A stretch of 64,000 nt of DNA from Mucilaginibacter aquaedulcis (GCF_030409325.1 NZ_JAUFPR010000001.1:620001-684000), one strand, 5' to 3'. Positions 7,614-16,621 are shown, counted from the stretch's first letter. Numbers and translations: made by a program. Notes: generated by a model from the letters alone, not told the origin.

Positions 7614-8207
7614 ATGAATTTTATCACTATAAATTTACTTGCCCCCCAAGTATGGGGAACTGTGTCTGATTGGTTTGTTGTCACCGGGACTTTTTTAACT
7701 GCTATTTTACTTTTCCTAACTTTCAGATCACAAATTGCTGTTCAAAAAAATCAGCAAAGGATTGCAGACATGGAAGCCGAACGATTTAAGTTCGAGCATA
7801 AGCCAACCCTTAATTTGACTAATTACTCTATTGTCAATAAAGAGATTGATTCTATGATGCACTCGACAGTTAGTTTCAAATTGAATTTAAGTAAAAGGGA
7901 TTGCAAAAATCTAAATGTAAAACCGTTTAACACAGCCTCTACAATCGCAGATATATCGATAAGTAAAAACCACAATGGTTTAATTCTTCCGATTCCGCAC
8001 GCTTATGAACCTATAACATACGAATTGCACTTTAAAATATTGAGCAATCCGGTGTTGTTTTCGCAAGAGGGCGCGACAATTATATTTTACCTTGAATATG
8101 AGGATGTAATCGGCAATTGTTACAGTCAAGAATATATTTACACTTTTACTGATAAAATTGAGGTGGAGTTTATTAAAAATCCACAACTAATATCACAAGT
8201 AAAATAG
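7614..8207 (+). CDS. Uncharacterised protein with one N-terminal membrane helix
   Basis: 197 residues that I do not recognise. A single membrane helix (about 20-38, WFVVTGTFLTAILLFLTF) is followed by a short polar helix (QKNQQRIADMEAERFKFEHK) and a cytoplasmic beta-rich domain of about 130 residues. Similar layouts occur in many accessory-genome proteins of unknown function. The gene is clearly more AT-rich than its neighbours and lies alone between tRNA-Lys copy 2 and a duplicated tRNA-Lys 3' end, so horizontal acquisition is likely. Confidence 0.65.
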   Translation: MNFITINLLAPQVWGTVSDWFVVTGTFLTAILLFLTFRSQIAVQKNQQRIADMEAERFKFEHKPTLNLTNYSIVNKEIDSMMHSTVSFKLNLSKRDCKNLNVKPFNTASTIADISISKNHNGLILPIPHAYEPITYELHFKILSNPVLFSQEGATIIFYLEYEDVIGNCYSQEYIYTFTDKIEVEFIKNPQLISQVK

Positions 8208-8295
8208 CCCTTAAATGTAATATTGTCTGAAACGTTTAAAAATTAACTACCAAGCTAAAACGCCCATCTGGTAACCAAAACATTAACTTATACTA

Positions 8296-8317
8296 TTCGA
8301 ATCCCAGCGGGATCACA
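8296..8317 (+). repeat. Duplicated 3' end of tRNA-Lys (possible attachment site or tRNA remnant)
   Basis: Twenty-two bases starting TTCGAATCCCAGCGGGATC are identical to 7396-7417, exactly 900 bases away. The upstream two thirds of a tRNA are missing. A terminator hairpin follows, as after both intact copies. Confidence 0.8.
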
Positions 8318-8318
8318 G

Positions 8319-8355
8319 AGGGACAAGTCAGATAAAAATGATTTGTCCCTTTTTT
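8319..8355 (+). terminator. Terminator after the tRNA-Lys 3' fragment
   Basis: AGGGACAA (8319-8326) pairs with TTGTCCCT (8343-8350), then TTTTTT. Confidence 0.75.
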
Positions 8356-8454
8356 ATTTCCAATAATCATTCTTTAAATTACCTCCTGATAAGGCTTATC
8401 AGTTTCAACCTAATATAAGTCGCAATTCCCCCCTTAACTTGTCGCCTTTGCACA

Positions 8455-8484
8455 TTGCAAGCGTGGGCTGTTCCTGTACCTTTG
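8455..8484 (+). promoter_or_regulatory. Promoter of the dihydrofolate reductase-like gene
   Basis: TTG (8455-8457), a 19-base spacer and TACCTTTG (8477-8484), 17 bases before the ATG. Confidence 0.65.
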
Positions 8485-8501
8485 AATAAAAATAAAACAT
8501 T

Positions 8502-9074
8502 ATGAGAAAAATAATTTCGTTTATGCACATTTCGCTCGACGGTTTTGTAGCCGGACCGAATGGAGAAATGAACTGGATTAAAGTTGATGAAGAAATTTTT
8601 GATCATGTAGGTAAGCGGATAAGCGAAGGCAATGCCGCATTATACGGACGGGCAACTTATGAGATGATGGAAAGTTACTGGCCTACTGCAGGAGATGAGC
8701 CAAATGCCTCCAAGCACGATATTGAACATTCCAAATGGTATAAAAACGCGCACAAAATCGTGTTATCAAGTACAATGAATGATGAAGGTTTAACTAACAC
8801 AAAAGTCATTAACGAAAACCTATCTGACAGAATAAGTGAAATAAAACAACAAGCAGGTAAAGAAATCTTGCTTTTTGGCAGCCCAGCGGCTACACATTCG
8901 CTCATTCAGCTAAACTTAATTGACGGCTACTGGCTACTTGTTAATCCAATTATTCTTGGGCAGGGTATTCCATTGTTTGTAGACATCAAAGACAAAATAA
9001 AACTAAATTTATTAACTACCAGACAATTTACTTCCGGAGTAACTGAGTTGAATTACATAGTTGACAAGCAATAA
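8502..9074 (+). CDS. Dihydrofolate reductase family protein (RibD C-terminal-like)
   Basis: 190 residues. The start MRKIISFMHISLDGFVAGPNGEMNWI, the GRATYEMMESYWP segment and the ILLFGSPAATHSLIQLNLIDGYWLLVNPIILGQG end are typical of the YyaP/YwjB-like branch of the RibD C-terminal/DHFR fold, which binds NADPH. These proteins are usually not the housekeeping DHFR and their substrate is unknown. It has its own promoter and a downstream hairpin, so it is a single-gene unit. It lies between the tRNA-Lys fragment and a weaker tRNA-like trace. Confidence 0.88.
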   Translation: MRKIISFMHISLDGFVAGPNGEMNWIKVDEEIFDHVGKRISEGNAALYGRATYEMMESYWPTAGDEPNASKHDIEHSKWYKNAHKIVLSSTMNDEGLTNTKVINENLSDRISEIKQQAGKEILLFGSPAATHSLIQLNLIDGYWLLVNPIILGQGIPLFVDIKDKIKLNLLTTRQFTSGVTELNYIVDKQ

Positions 9075-9137
9075 CAAAAACTACAAATAGCTCAGATTGC
9101 CTCACCAGGTTCCACTGTTTTATCTCAGCGGGTTCAT

Positions 9138-9170
9138 AAAATCCTCTCTGATCTCTTAGAGGGGATTTTA
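9138..9170 (+). terminator. Hairpin downstream of the DHFR-like gene
   Basis: AAAATCC pairs with GGATTTT around an AG-rich inner stem. No long T-run, so efficiency is uncertain. Confidence 0.45.
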
Positions 9171-9263
9171 TGATTACTCTCCTACTCGCTCCATCTCCCC
9201 AGCTTCTTTAATACCTTATCTATATAATCAACATACTTTTACCGAAAAAAATCATGTGAAAAA

Positions 9264-9310
9264 TTTGCGTAGTTAAATAGCTACATTTATATTTGTAGTC
9301 AAATGACTAC
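9264..9310 (+). promoter_or_regulatory. Promoter with two ArsR-type operators
   Basis: TTTG (9264-9267), a 20-base spacer and TATATTTG (9288-9295) form the promoter. Two palindromes flank the -7 box: GTAGTTAAATAGCTAC (9269-9284, imperfect) and GTAGTCAAATGACTAC (9295-9310, near perfect), both of the form GTAGT-N6-ACTAC. The ATG follows three bases later. The layout predicts autorepression by the ArsR protein. Confidence 0.75.
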
Positions 9311-9313
9311 ATA

Positions 9314-9634
9314 ATGAATTTACGAAGAGATGTTTTCCAGGCCATTGCCGACCCTACCAGAAGGGCTATCCTTTTGCTGGTGGCTTCACAAACCATGACA
9401 GCAGGCGCAATAGCCGCTAATTTTGATACCGCCAGGCCAACCGTTTCTAAACATCTGCAAATACTCACCGAGTGCGAATTATTGAAACAGGAACAAACCG
9501 GCCGGGAGATCCACTATCATATCAACGCAAAAAAAATGAAAGAAGTAGCCGACTTTATTGAACCGTTCCGCCAGATGTGGGACGACAGGTTTAACAAATT
9601 AGAAGCCATCATGAAACAGTATAAAAACAAATAG
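9314..9634 (+). CDS. ArsR-family winged-helix repressor
   Basis: 106 residues: the full winged helix-turn-helix, with [14 protein letters not shown], the recognition region [18 protein letters not shown] and the wing [11 protein letters not shown]. No metal-binding cysteine motif is seen, so the signal is probably not a metal. This ArsR-SRPBCC pairing is common; the regulator senses an unknown ligand and controls the following genes. The stop is followed by one base and then the next ATG, so the two are translationally close. Confidence 0.92.
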   Translation: MNLRRDVFQAIADPTRRAILLLVASQTMTAGAIAANFDTARPTVSKHLQILTECELLKQEQTGREIHYHINAKKMKEVADFIEPFRQMWDDRFNKLEAIMKQYKNK

Positions 9635-9635
9635 T

Positions 9636-10103
9636 ATGGAACTGAAAACAAAGATCAATGCAGAACCAGGCAAACATGACCTCACCATCACCCGTGAATT
9701 TGATTTACCGGTAGAGTTGCTATTTAAAGCCTACGCCGAACCCGAAATTGTTGCGCAATGGATGGGAACCAACGTGCTGAAACTTGAAAACAAACAGCAT
9801 GGCGGCTATCAATTTGAAACAACAGATGCCAAAGGCAACGTGGTATTCAGGGGCAATGGTGCCATCCATGAGTTTTGCCCAAACCAAAAAATCACACGTA
9901 CCTTTCAGATGGAGAATACCCCTTTTGATGTTCAGCTTGAGTTTTTGGAGTTTATAAAACTAACCGATGATACCAGCAAAATAAATATACATACAGTGTA
10001 TCGCTCTGTTGTTCTTCGCGATCAGATGCTGGCCTTACCATTTGCGCAGGGCATCAATATGGCGCATAACCGTTTACAGGATATTGTTAGCAAACTAAAG
10101 TAA
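9636..10103 (+). CDS. SRPBCC (AHSA1/START-like) domain protein
   Basis: 155 residues of the Bet v 1-like fold: ITREFDLPVELLFKAYAEPEIVAQWMG at the front, then a beta-grasp with a final long helix (ALPFAQGINMAHNRLQDIVSKL). The fold binds hydrophobic ligands. Its position one base behind the ArsR gene suggests it handles the ligand the regulator senses. Confidence 0.9.
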   Translation: MELKTKINAEPGKHDLTITREFDLPVELLFKAYAEPEIVAQWMGTNVLKLENKQHGGYQFETTDAKGNVVFRGNGAIHEFCPNQKITRTFQMENTPFDVQLEFLEFIKLTDDTSKINIHTVYRSVVLRDQMLALPFAQGINMAHNRLQDIVSKLK

Positions 10104-10109
10104 CACACC

Positions 10110-10517
10110 ATGCAAAAGAGAAATAAAATCATTTATTGGATAACCACCATCTGGCTTGCATTAGGAATGGTATCAACCGCGGTAGTGCAATTGTTAAAAA
10201 TGAAGGACGGACAAGGTGGCGCTGATAGTATCATACATTTAGGCTACCCTATTTACTTGTTAACAATTTTAGGCGTTTGCAAAATTGCCGGAGTTGTGGC
10301 CGTACTTATTCCCAAAATGCCATTACTCAAAGAATGGGCATATGCAGGCTTTTTTTTCATCATGTTTGGAGCAATACTCTCTCATATCTTCTCGGGCGAT
10401 GCTGTTGTAAAAATATTACCGTCATTGTTACTGCTTATCTTAACCATGCTATCCTGGTATTTCAGGCCGGCGGATAGAAAAATTATTTCTGTTAATTTTA
10501 GTAAATCAATATCGTAA
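10110..10517 (+). CDS. DoxX-family membrane protein
   Basis: 135 residues with four predicted membrane helices (about 8-28, 45-67, 72-92, 98-118). The pattern of GYPIYLLTILGVCKIAGVVAVLIPKMPLLKEWAYAGFFF is typical of DoxX-like proteins. Members are linked to redox or thiol stress, but no activity is visible here. Third gene of the ArsR operon. Confidence 0.88.
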   Translation: MQKRNKIIYWITTIWLALGMVSTAVVQLLKMKDGQGGADSIIHLGYPIYLLTILGVCKIAGVVAVLIPKMPLLKEWAYAGFFFIMFGAILSHIFSGDAVVKILPSLLLLILTMLSWYFRPADRKIISVNFSKSIS

Positions 10518-10536
10518 ATCTTTTATTAGTAAGAGT

Positions 10537-11100
10537 ATGAGTACCAAAAAGCAATTATCAGCAGAACAAAGCGAACAACTTTTAAAAACTCTGAAAACCC
10601 GGTTTGAAAAAAACATGAACCGGCACCAAGGTATTGAATGGACTAATGTACTGGCAAAGTTAAATGCTGACCCTGAAAAACTTTGGTCGCTGGATGAAAT
10701 GGAGCTAACCGAAGGCGAGCCGGATGTTGTTGGCCAGGATAAGGATACAGGTGAATACTTTTTTGTTGATTGTGCCCCAGAAAGCCCTAAGGGCCGCAGA
10801 AGCATTTGTTATGACCATGCGGCACTAAACGCACGAAAAGAACACAAACCGGCTAACAGCGCTGTTGATATGGCCGCCGAAATGGGTATTGAGCTTTTAT
10901 CTGAAGAGCAATACCGCGAATTGCAGCAACTCGGAAAATTTGATCTCAAAACCTCCAGCTGGATAAAAACACCGGCAGAGATCAGAAAACTCGGAGGCGC
11001 CATTTTTTGCGATCGCCGTTACGATACTATATTTGTTTACCACAACGGGGCCGATTCTTATTATGCGGCAAGGGGTTTTCGTGGTTTGTTAAAGGTTTAA
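10537..11100 (+). CDS. DUF4256 domain protein
   Basis: 187 residues. The stretches ERFEKN-like TRFEKNMNRHQGIEW, SLDEMELTEGEPDVVG, FFVDCAPESPKGRRSICYD and the end YYAARGFRGLLKV match the DUF4256 family, whose function is unknown. It follows DoxX by 19 bases and is probably part of the same transcript. Confidence 0.85.
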   Translation: MSTKKQLSAEQSEQLLKTLKTRFEKNMNRHQGIEWTNVLAKLNADPEKLWSLDEMELTEGEPDVVGQDKDTGEYFFVDCAPESPKGRRSICYDHAALNARKEHKPANSAVDMAAEMGIELLSEEQYRELQQLGKFDLKTSSWIKTPAEIRKLGGAIFCDRRYDTIFVYHNGADSYYAARGFRGLLKV

Positions 11101-11113
11101 GTTTTATAAATAT

Positions 11114-11692
11114 ATGAATCCAAAAGTTGATTTTTATTTTAATAAAGCCGGAAAGTGGCAGCAGGAAACAGAACGGCTAAGAACGATCATTCTTGATTGC
11201 GGACTTACCGAAGAACTGAAATGGGGTTGCCCCTGCTACACGTTTCAGAACCGTAACATTGTTTTAATACATGATTTTAAAGAGTACTGCGCGCTTTTAT
11301 TATTTAAAGGCGCCTTGTTGAATGACCCGCATCATATCCTGGTTCAACAAAGTAAAAATGTACAGGCAGCCCGCCAGATCCGTTTCACCAATGTTCTGGA
11401 AATTATAGAGCTTGAACCCGCTATCAAGGCCTGTGTTTTTGAAGCCATTGAGGTTGAAAAAGCAGGCTTGAAGGTGAATCTTAAAAAGACCGAAGAGTTT
11501 ACCATGCCCCAGGAGTTTCAATATAAGTTAGATAAAATTCCGGCCTTGAAAACAGCTTTTGAAGCACTAACTCCGGGGCGGCAAAGGGCATACCTGCTCC
11601 ACTTCTCATCACCCAAACAATCCAAAACCCGCGAATCAAGGATTGAAAAATATATTCCGCAAATTTTAGATGGGAAAGGGTTGAATGATTAG
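11114..11692 (+). CDS. YdeI/OmpD-associated (DUF1801) family protein
   Basis: 192 residues. The first domain (about 15-120) carries the DUF1801-like ELKWGCPCYTF motif and the C-terminal part has the YdeI signature with ALTPGRQRAYLLHFSSPKQSKTRESRIEKYIPQIL. The family is linked in the literature to peptide resistance in Bacillus and Salmonella through unclear mechanisms. Last gene of the likely five-gene ArsR operon. Confidence 0.88.
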   Translation: MNPKVDFYFNKAGKWQQETERLRTIILDCGLTEELKWGCPCYTFQNRNIVLIHDFKEYCALLLFKGALLNDPHHILVQQSKNVQAARQIRFTNVLEIIELEPAIKACVFEAIEVEKAGLKVNLKKTEEFTMPQEFQYKLDKIPALKTAFEALTPGRQRAYLLHFSSPKQSKTRESRIEKYIPQILDGKGLND

Positions 11693-11795
11693 TTATCCGC
11701 ATAAGAACAAATTAATCCATCCTCCCACTTCTTTAGTGTTTGAACTAAGTTTATAATAATTTAACACATTTGTTATTAGGATTATATTTTGATAA

Positions 11796-11819
11796 TGGTT
11801 ATTTTTAATTGTATAACCA
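11796..11819 (+). promoter_or_regulatory. Palindrome upstream of the PLD-like gene
   Basis: TGGTTAT (11796-11802) and ATAACCA (11813-11819) with a 10-base AT-rich gap, 24 bases before the ATG. Could be an operator or a leader hairpin. Confidence 0.4.
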
Positions 11820-11843
11820 TAAACTTATCAAACTCCTGTCCTT

Positions 11844-13556
11844 ATGCCTATTGAAGATGAATTTCAGGTAAGCGGCACCAACGATAAAGCATTATTTACG
11901 TTGAAACTGCACCGCGGCGAGGGCATGGCCCTGATAGCCATAAATTGGAAAACCGGCGAACCTTCGCTTGATTTTGTAGGCTTCGCTATAGAATATCAGG
12001 AACCGGGAGGCAGTAAATTCTTTGCACTTAAAAACCGGCTGTCGTTCCCTGGCAATACCGGGATAAGCGAGAATCTAAAACTATCTACAAGGCTATCACC
12101 TATACAGAAATTCAGGTGGGTGCATTTTCCGCGTAATGCAGAAATGCCGGGCGAATTTATCTATCGGGTTTCCCCTGTGTTTATGAATAACCTTGGCGAA
12201 CTCAGCTACGGCGATTACCAGGAAGCTGCCATCGCGTTACAGCGTGAAACCTACCCCGGCTTCCTGAATGTGGCTTTTACACGCGGCTTTGTTGCATCGC
12301 AGGCATTTGTAGATAATTATGATAAATACGGCCCCATAAGTACACTGCTACCCTCAAAAGCAAAACTGGGCCTTACCTTTAAACCCACTCACCCTAAAAC
12401 AACAGAGGCCCTTAGCTGGATGGGCTTTGAAGCCCGCAGTGCCATTATAGAGGTGCTTACAAAAGCCATTAATGACCCTAAGGCTAAGGTAGATGTAATT
12501 GCTTATGACCTGAATGTACCTGATGTAGTTGACCTGTTGGAGCAACTGGGCAAAAAGCTGCGCTTGATTATCGATAACGACGGTGCTCATGGCAAAACCG
12601 ACTCGGCCGAAAAACAAGCTGAAGACCGCTTAACGGTCAGCGCGCTTGAGGTTAAAAGGCAGCACATGGGTAAGCTGCAGCATAACAAAACCATCATTGT
12701 TAACAGCCCTACCCTCAAACTGGTTGTTTGCGGTTCAACCAATTTCTCATGGCGTGGTTTTTATGTACAAAATAATAACGCTATTGTACTTACCGGTAAA
12801 ACCCCGGTAAAACTTTTTCAGGCGGCTTTTAACCAATATTGGGCAAGCAACAAAGCGGCAGACTTTGGCGCTTCTGCCCCGGCCCAATGGCATCCGCTTG
12901 GCATAAAAGATGTACATGCCAGCGTAAGCTTTTCACCGCACGCTGCCGATAATTCGGTATTGGATAGTATAGGTTCTGATATAGCCACTACCAAATCAAG
13001 CCTTTTCTATTCCATGGCTTTCCTCGCGCAAACCAGTGGCCCTGTGCGTAAGGCCCTTACCGATGTAACCCTGAACGAACATATTTTCGTTTACGGTATA
13101 TCTGATAAAAAAGCCGGAGGCTTTGAACTCCTCACTCCCGATGGCAATTATGCGCCGGTAAGTCCGGCTTCTTTAGAAAAAGATGTACCTGAGCCCTTCA
13201 AGTCTGAACCAACCGGCGGTGGCGGCACCCGCATGCATCATAAATTTGTTGTGATAGATTTTAACCTGCCTACGGCCCGGGTTTATATGGGCTCGTACAA
13301 TTTTTCGTTTGCTGCAGATGGCACTAACGGGGAGAATTTACTATTGATAAAAAATCGCAAAATAGCAGTTTCTTACATGATTGAGGCACTGCGCATATTT
13401 GATCATTATGAGTTCCGGGTGGCGCAAAAGGATGCTAAAAAAGCACGCAAAAAACTGAACCTGCAGCCGGCACCTCAAAACCCAGATATACTCCCCTGGT
13501 GGAAGGAGGATTACACCGACCCTATAAAGATCAAGGACCGCTTATTATTTGCCTGA
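11844..13556 (+). CDS. Phospholipase D-like domain protein
   Basis: 570 residues with two PLD half-sites. The first is HNKTIIVN followed by GSTNFSWRG (about residues 275-300) and lacks the usual Asp of HxKxxxxD. The second is HHKFVVID with GSYNFS (about 465-485) and is complete. The N-terminal 180 residues form a separate domain with a beta-sandwich look. No signal peptide is seen, so it is probably cytoplasmic. PLD-fold proteins include lipases, nucleases and phosphotransferases; the substrate cannot be told. The weak first motif may mean reduced or changed catalysis. Confidence 0.82.
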   Translation: MPIEDEFQVSGTNDKALFTLKLHRGEGMALIAINWKTGEPSLDFVGFAIEYQEPGGSKFFALKNRLSFPGNTGISENLKLSTRLSPIQKFRWVHFPRNAEMPGEFIYRVSPVFMNNLGELSYGDYQEAAIALQRETYPGFLNVAFTRGFVASQAFVDNYDKYGPISTLLPSKAKLGLTFKPTHPKTTEALSWMGFEARSAIIEVLTKAINDPKAKVDVIAYDLNVPDVVDLLEQLGKKLRLIIDNDGAHGKTDSAEKQAEDRLTVSALEVKRQHMGKLQHNKTIIVNSPTLKLVVCGSTNFSWRGFYVQNNNAIVLTGKTPVKLFQAAFNQYWASNKAADFGASAPAQWHPLGIKDVHASVSFSPHAADNSVLDSIGSDIATTKSSLFYSMAFLAQTSGPVRKALTDVTLNEHIFVYGISDKKAGGFELLTPDGNYAPVSPASLEKDVPEPFKSEPTGGGGTRMHHKFVVIDFNLPTARVYMGSYNFSFAADGTNGENLLLIKNRKIAVSYMIEALRIFDHYEFRVAQKDAKKARKKLNLQPAPQNPDILPWWKEDYTDPIKIKDRLLFA

Positions 13557-13571
13557 CGGTAAATGTGATTT

Positions 13572-14552
13572 TTATGCGAGCGATTCCTTATTGTATTTGC
13601 TTCTGTACTCCAAAGGCGATAATCCTGTAATTTTTCGGAACAGTTCACGAAATGCCTTTACATCAGAATAGCCTACCTCGTACATGGCTTCATTAATTGT
13701 TTTACGGCTGGTTTCAAATATCCTTTTGGCCGATTCTATTTTTACCCGCTGCAAATACTCCAAAGGCGTGTTTCCTGTAGCCTTAATAAACCTCCGGTCA
13801 AAATGCCGCCGCCCTACGGCAAACCTTGCGGATAGGTGTTCAACAGATATTTTTTCGTGCAGGTTATCCTCCATATATGATTGTGCCTCTTTCACCATCT
13901 CATCGCCATGAAGTTTTTGTCCTTTAAAAATAATAAACTCCGATTGGCTTTGCCTGTCCATCTCTATCTGAAAAACTTTGGAACAGTAAATGGCGGTTTG
14001 CCTATCGTAATATTTCTCAACCAGGTAAATCAGCAAGTTCAAAAATGAGTAAGCACCGCCATTGGTATAAATGCCGTTCTCATCGGTGATCAGCTTATCG
14101 GTTTGCAAATTCACTTCAGGAAACATCTTCCTGAAAACATCGGCCACAGCCCAATGCGTTGAGCAGGCTTTACCATTCAGCAAACCGGTTGATGCCAGCA
14201 GAAAAGCGCCGGTACAAACGCTTGCTATTTCGGCACCCTTTTTATTTTGTTCGGCAATCCAGGTTACCAGTTCGCCATTGCCCTTTAAGGCATTGTTATA
14301 ATTATGATTTAATGACGGAATGATAACCAGATCGGTTTTTGCTATGGCCGATACATGGGTATGCGGTTTTACCGTAAACAGGCCATCATAAAACTCCACC
14401 TCTTTTGAAATACCGGCCAGTTCAATTTTAAACAATTCTTTATGCCCGGTTTCTTTCCAGTACTCATTGGCCCTTGTCAATATCTTATATGAACCTACAA
14501 TACTGCTCAGGTTATTCGGCCCGTCGGGTACAAGTATCGTGATATGTTTCAT
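13572..14552 (-). CDS. GlxA-family AraC transcriptional regulator with DJ-1/PfpI domain
   Basis: 326 residues. The N-terminal half is a DJ-1/PfpI (class I amidotransferase-like) domain with a nucleophile-elbow cysteine in IASVCTGAFLLA (about C113). The C-terminal 100 residues hold two AraC helix-turn-helix motifs (SARFAVGRRHFDRRFIKATG and INEAMYEVGYSDVKAFRELFRKITG). It is divergent from the tandem SRPBCC gene at 14699, with 146 bases between, so it may regulate that gene. Confidence 0.92.
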   Translation of the reverse strand: MKHITILVPDGPNNLSSIVGSYKILTRANEYWKETGHKELFKIELAGISKEVEFYDGLFTVKPHTHVSAIAKTDLVIIPSLNHNYNNALKGNGELVTWIAEQNKKGAEIASVCTGAFLLASTGLLNGKACSTHWAVADVFRKMFPEVNLQTDKLITDENGIYTNGGAYSFLNLLIYLVEKYYDRQTAIYCSKVFQIEMDRQSQSEFIIFKGQKLHGDEMVKEAQSYMEDNLHEKISVEHLSARFAVGRRHFDRRFIKATGNTPLEYLQRVKIESAKRIFETSRKTINEAMYEVGYSDVKAFRELFRKITGLSPLEYRSKYNKESLA

Positions 14553-14698
14553 GGCTTAATTTTTTATAGTAAAGATAAAGCTTTACCCCTGTCCAAATCA
14601 ACCCGTAACAAAGTCCATTTTACACCCTGTTAATTGTTTATGAGGGTCTTAACTTTATATCACCGTTACAAACTTAAAGTTCAACAATAATTTTAACC

Positions 14699-15640
14699 AT
14701 GGAAAATCAAGATTTCACTGTCACCATTTCGGTACCCCAAAGCCCCAAACAAGCACTCGATGCCATCACCAATCTTCGCGGATGGTGGTCGGAAGAAATT
14801 CAGGGCGATACACAAAAGCTTAACGACGAATTTATATACCATTTTCAGGATGTTCATTATTGCAAAATGAAAATGATAGAGCTGATACCCCATCAAAGGG
14901 TGGTTTGGCTGGTTTTGGATAACTATTTCAAATTCACTGATGATCAGAGCGAATGGGTAAATACAAAGGTAGTTTTTGACATTTCACAAAAAGATGGTCA
15001 AACGGTGATCAAGTTTACACATGAGGGCCTGGTTCCGCAGCATGAGTGCTACAAGATATGTCACGACGCCTGGACCGGCTATATCAAAGATAGCTTATAC
15101 AGCCTTATCACTACCGGCAAAGGTAAACCCAACTCAAAGGAAGATGAAACCTTTAATACCCAGCTGGCCGAAAAATGGAAGCTGGAGAAACAAAAACAGG
15201 ATTTTACCACCTCTTTTTTAGTTGATGAAACCGCTGAGGAAGTATTTAACGCCATTAATGATATTAAGGCCTGGTGGTCAGATGATTTTACAGGTAACTC
15301 CCAAAAACTGAATGACGAATTTGAGGTCCGTTTTGCAGACGTTCATTACTCAAGGCAAAAATTAATTGAGGTGATCCCTGATAAAAAAGTAGTTTGGTTG
15401 GTTACCGATAGCGATCTGAGCTTTCTGAAAAATAAAACCGAATGGACAGGGACCAAAATTGTTTTTGAAATTTACACTAAGGACAACGAAACACAACTCC
15501 TTTTCACCCACATTGGTTTGGTACCCGAAATTGAATGTTTTAACGATTGTTCAAAAGGCTGGAATTACTACCTGCAAAGTTTATTGAGCCTGATAACCAC
15601 AGGAAAAGGGCAACCCAACCTAAAAGAGGCCACTATATAA
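14699..15640 (+). CDS. Tandem SRPBCC (START-like) protein
   Basis: 313 residues made of two homologous SRPBCC domains (about 1-145 and 165-310). Both halves repeat the same landmarks: [17 protein letters not shown] and [31 protein letters not shown] and [14 protein letters not shown], and the end [10 protein letters not shown] and [10 protein letters not shown]. An internal duplication and fusion is therefore clear. A charged helical linker ([11 protein letters not shown]) joins them. Ligand unknown. A strong shared terminator follows. Confidence 0.9.
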   Translation: MENQDFTVTISVPQSPKQALDAITNLRGWWSEEIQGDTQKLNDEFIYHFQDVHYCKMKMIELIPHQRVVWLVLDNYFKFTDDQSEWVNTKVVFDISQKDGQTVIKFTHEGLVPQHECYKICHDAWTGYIKDSLYSLITTGKGKPNSKEDETFNTQLAEKWKLEKQKQDFTTSFLVDETAEEVFNAINDIKAWWSDDFTGNSQKLNDEFEVRFADVHYSRQKLIEVIPDKKVVWLVTDSDLSFLKNKTEWTGTKIVFEIYTKDNETQLLFTHIGLVPEIECFNDCSKGWNYYLQSLLSLITTGKGQPNLKEATI

Positions 15641-15643
15641 ATT

Positions 15644-15679
15644 AAGAAGCCCTTCTGATTAAAATCAGAAGGGCTTCTT
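15644..15679. terminator. Bidirectional terminator between convergent genes
   Basis: AAGAAGCCCTTCTGATT (15644-15660) and its exact reverse complement (15663-15679) with a 2-base gap, serving both 14699-15640 and 15686-16621. Confidence 0.85.
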
Positions 15680-15685
15680 AATAAT

Positions 15686-16621
15686 TCAGTTAACAGGCCC
15701 CATAGCCTCCATAGCACGGATAACACTGAACAGGACTTCGTTAACCGGCGTTGGTATATTAAAAGTTTTACCAAGCGCTATAACTTTTCCGGCAAAAATA
15801 TCCAGCTCGCTTTGGCGACCGGCTTCAATATCCTGCAGCATGGATGTTTTACCGGCAGGATTAAGTCCGTCCACAATATGCAGAAAAGCATCCATGTCTG
15901 TCTGGTCAATTCCAATGCCTGCTTTTTTGCCTATCGTTAATACCTCATTAGCTGCGGTCACCATTAGCTGGCGGGCCCCTTTATTTAGCTGAAATACACC
16001 GTAAGGCGCTTTAAGCACCGCGGAAACCTGGTTAATACCCGTATTCATCATAAATTTGGCCCATAGCGCCCTTTGCATGTCAACAGGAATTTTAAAGGGA
16101 ATAGCCGCTTTTTCAAACAGCGTTTTTATGGCTGCAACCCGCTCAGAATACACCTCATTATTTTTTTCACCAAAATATATCCAACCCGGAAATTGGTAGT
16201 TAACCGAGTTGCCTGTGCGCACCGCATCCATCCCAACACCGTAGGCATACAGCAAATGCTCCATACCTATCTCCGCGCCAATGATTTCTTCGCTGGAGAT
16301 ACCATTCAGCAGGGATATTACTGTAGTATCCTGATTAACAAACGGCTTAATATCATCAATGGCCCTGGCAAGCTGATGAGCTTTTACAGCAATAATGATC
16401 AGGTCGGCAGGTGCCTGCACTTCATCCCCCAGCGATACATAAGTAAAATCATATCTTTTATCATTGATAGTAATACCCTCCTTATTAAACCTGGCTATCC
16501 GGTCGGCATCAGCAATAATTCTTACCGATGCTGGGTTCATATCATATAAATGCGCCGCGTATAAACTGCCTAAAGCCCCTAAACCTAAAATATATGTTGT
16601 AGCAATTTGCCCATTGTTCAT
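15686..16621 (-). CDS. 2-dehydropantoate 2-reductase-like (ketopantoate reductase family)
   Basis: 311 residues with the N-terminal NADP-binding motif GLGALGSLYA, the ILIDLIIIAVKAHQ-type strand (DLIIIAVKAHQLARAI) and the C-terminal helical ApbA/PanE domain with KFMMNTGINQVSAVL and SMLQDIEAGRQSELD. It would reduce ketopantoate to pantoate for coenzyme A synthesis. Paralogues with other substrates exist and no pan genes lie nearby, so I leave the symbol blank. Confidence 0.9.
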   Translation of the reverse strand: MNNGQIATTYILGLGALGSLYAAHLYDMNPASVRIIADADRIARFNKEGITINDKRYDFTYVSLGDEVQAPADLIIIAVKAHQLARAIDDIKPFVNQDTTVISLLNGISSEEIIGAEIGMEHLLYAYGVGMDAVRTGNSVNYQFPGWIYFGEKNNEVYSERVAAIKTLFEKAAIPFKIPVDMQRALWAKFMMNTGINQVSAVLKAPYGVFQLNKGARQLMVTAANEVLTIGKKAGIGIDQTDMDAFLHIVDGLNPAGKTSMLQDIEAGRQSELDIFAGKVIALGKTFNIPTPVNEVLFSVIRAMEAMGPVN

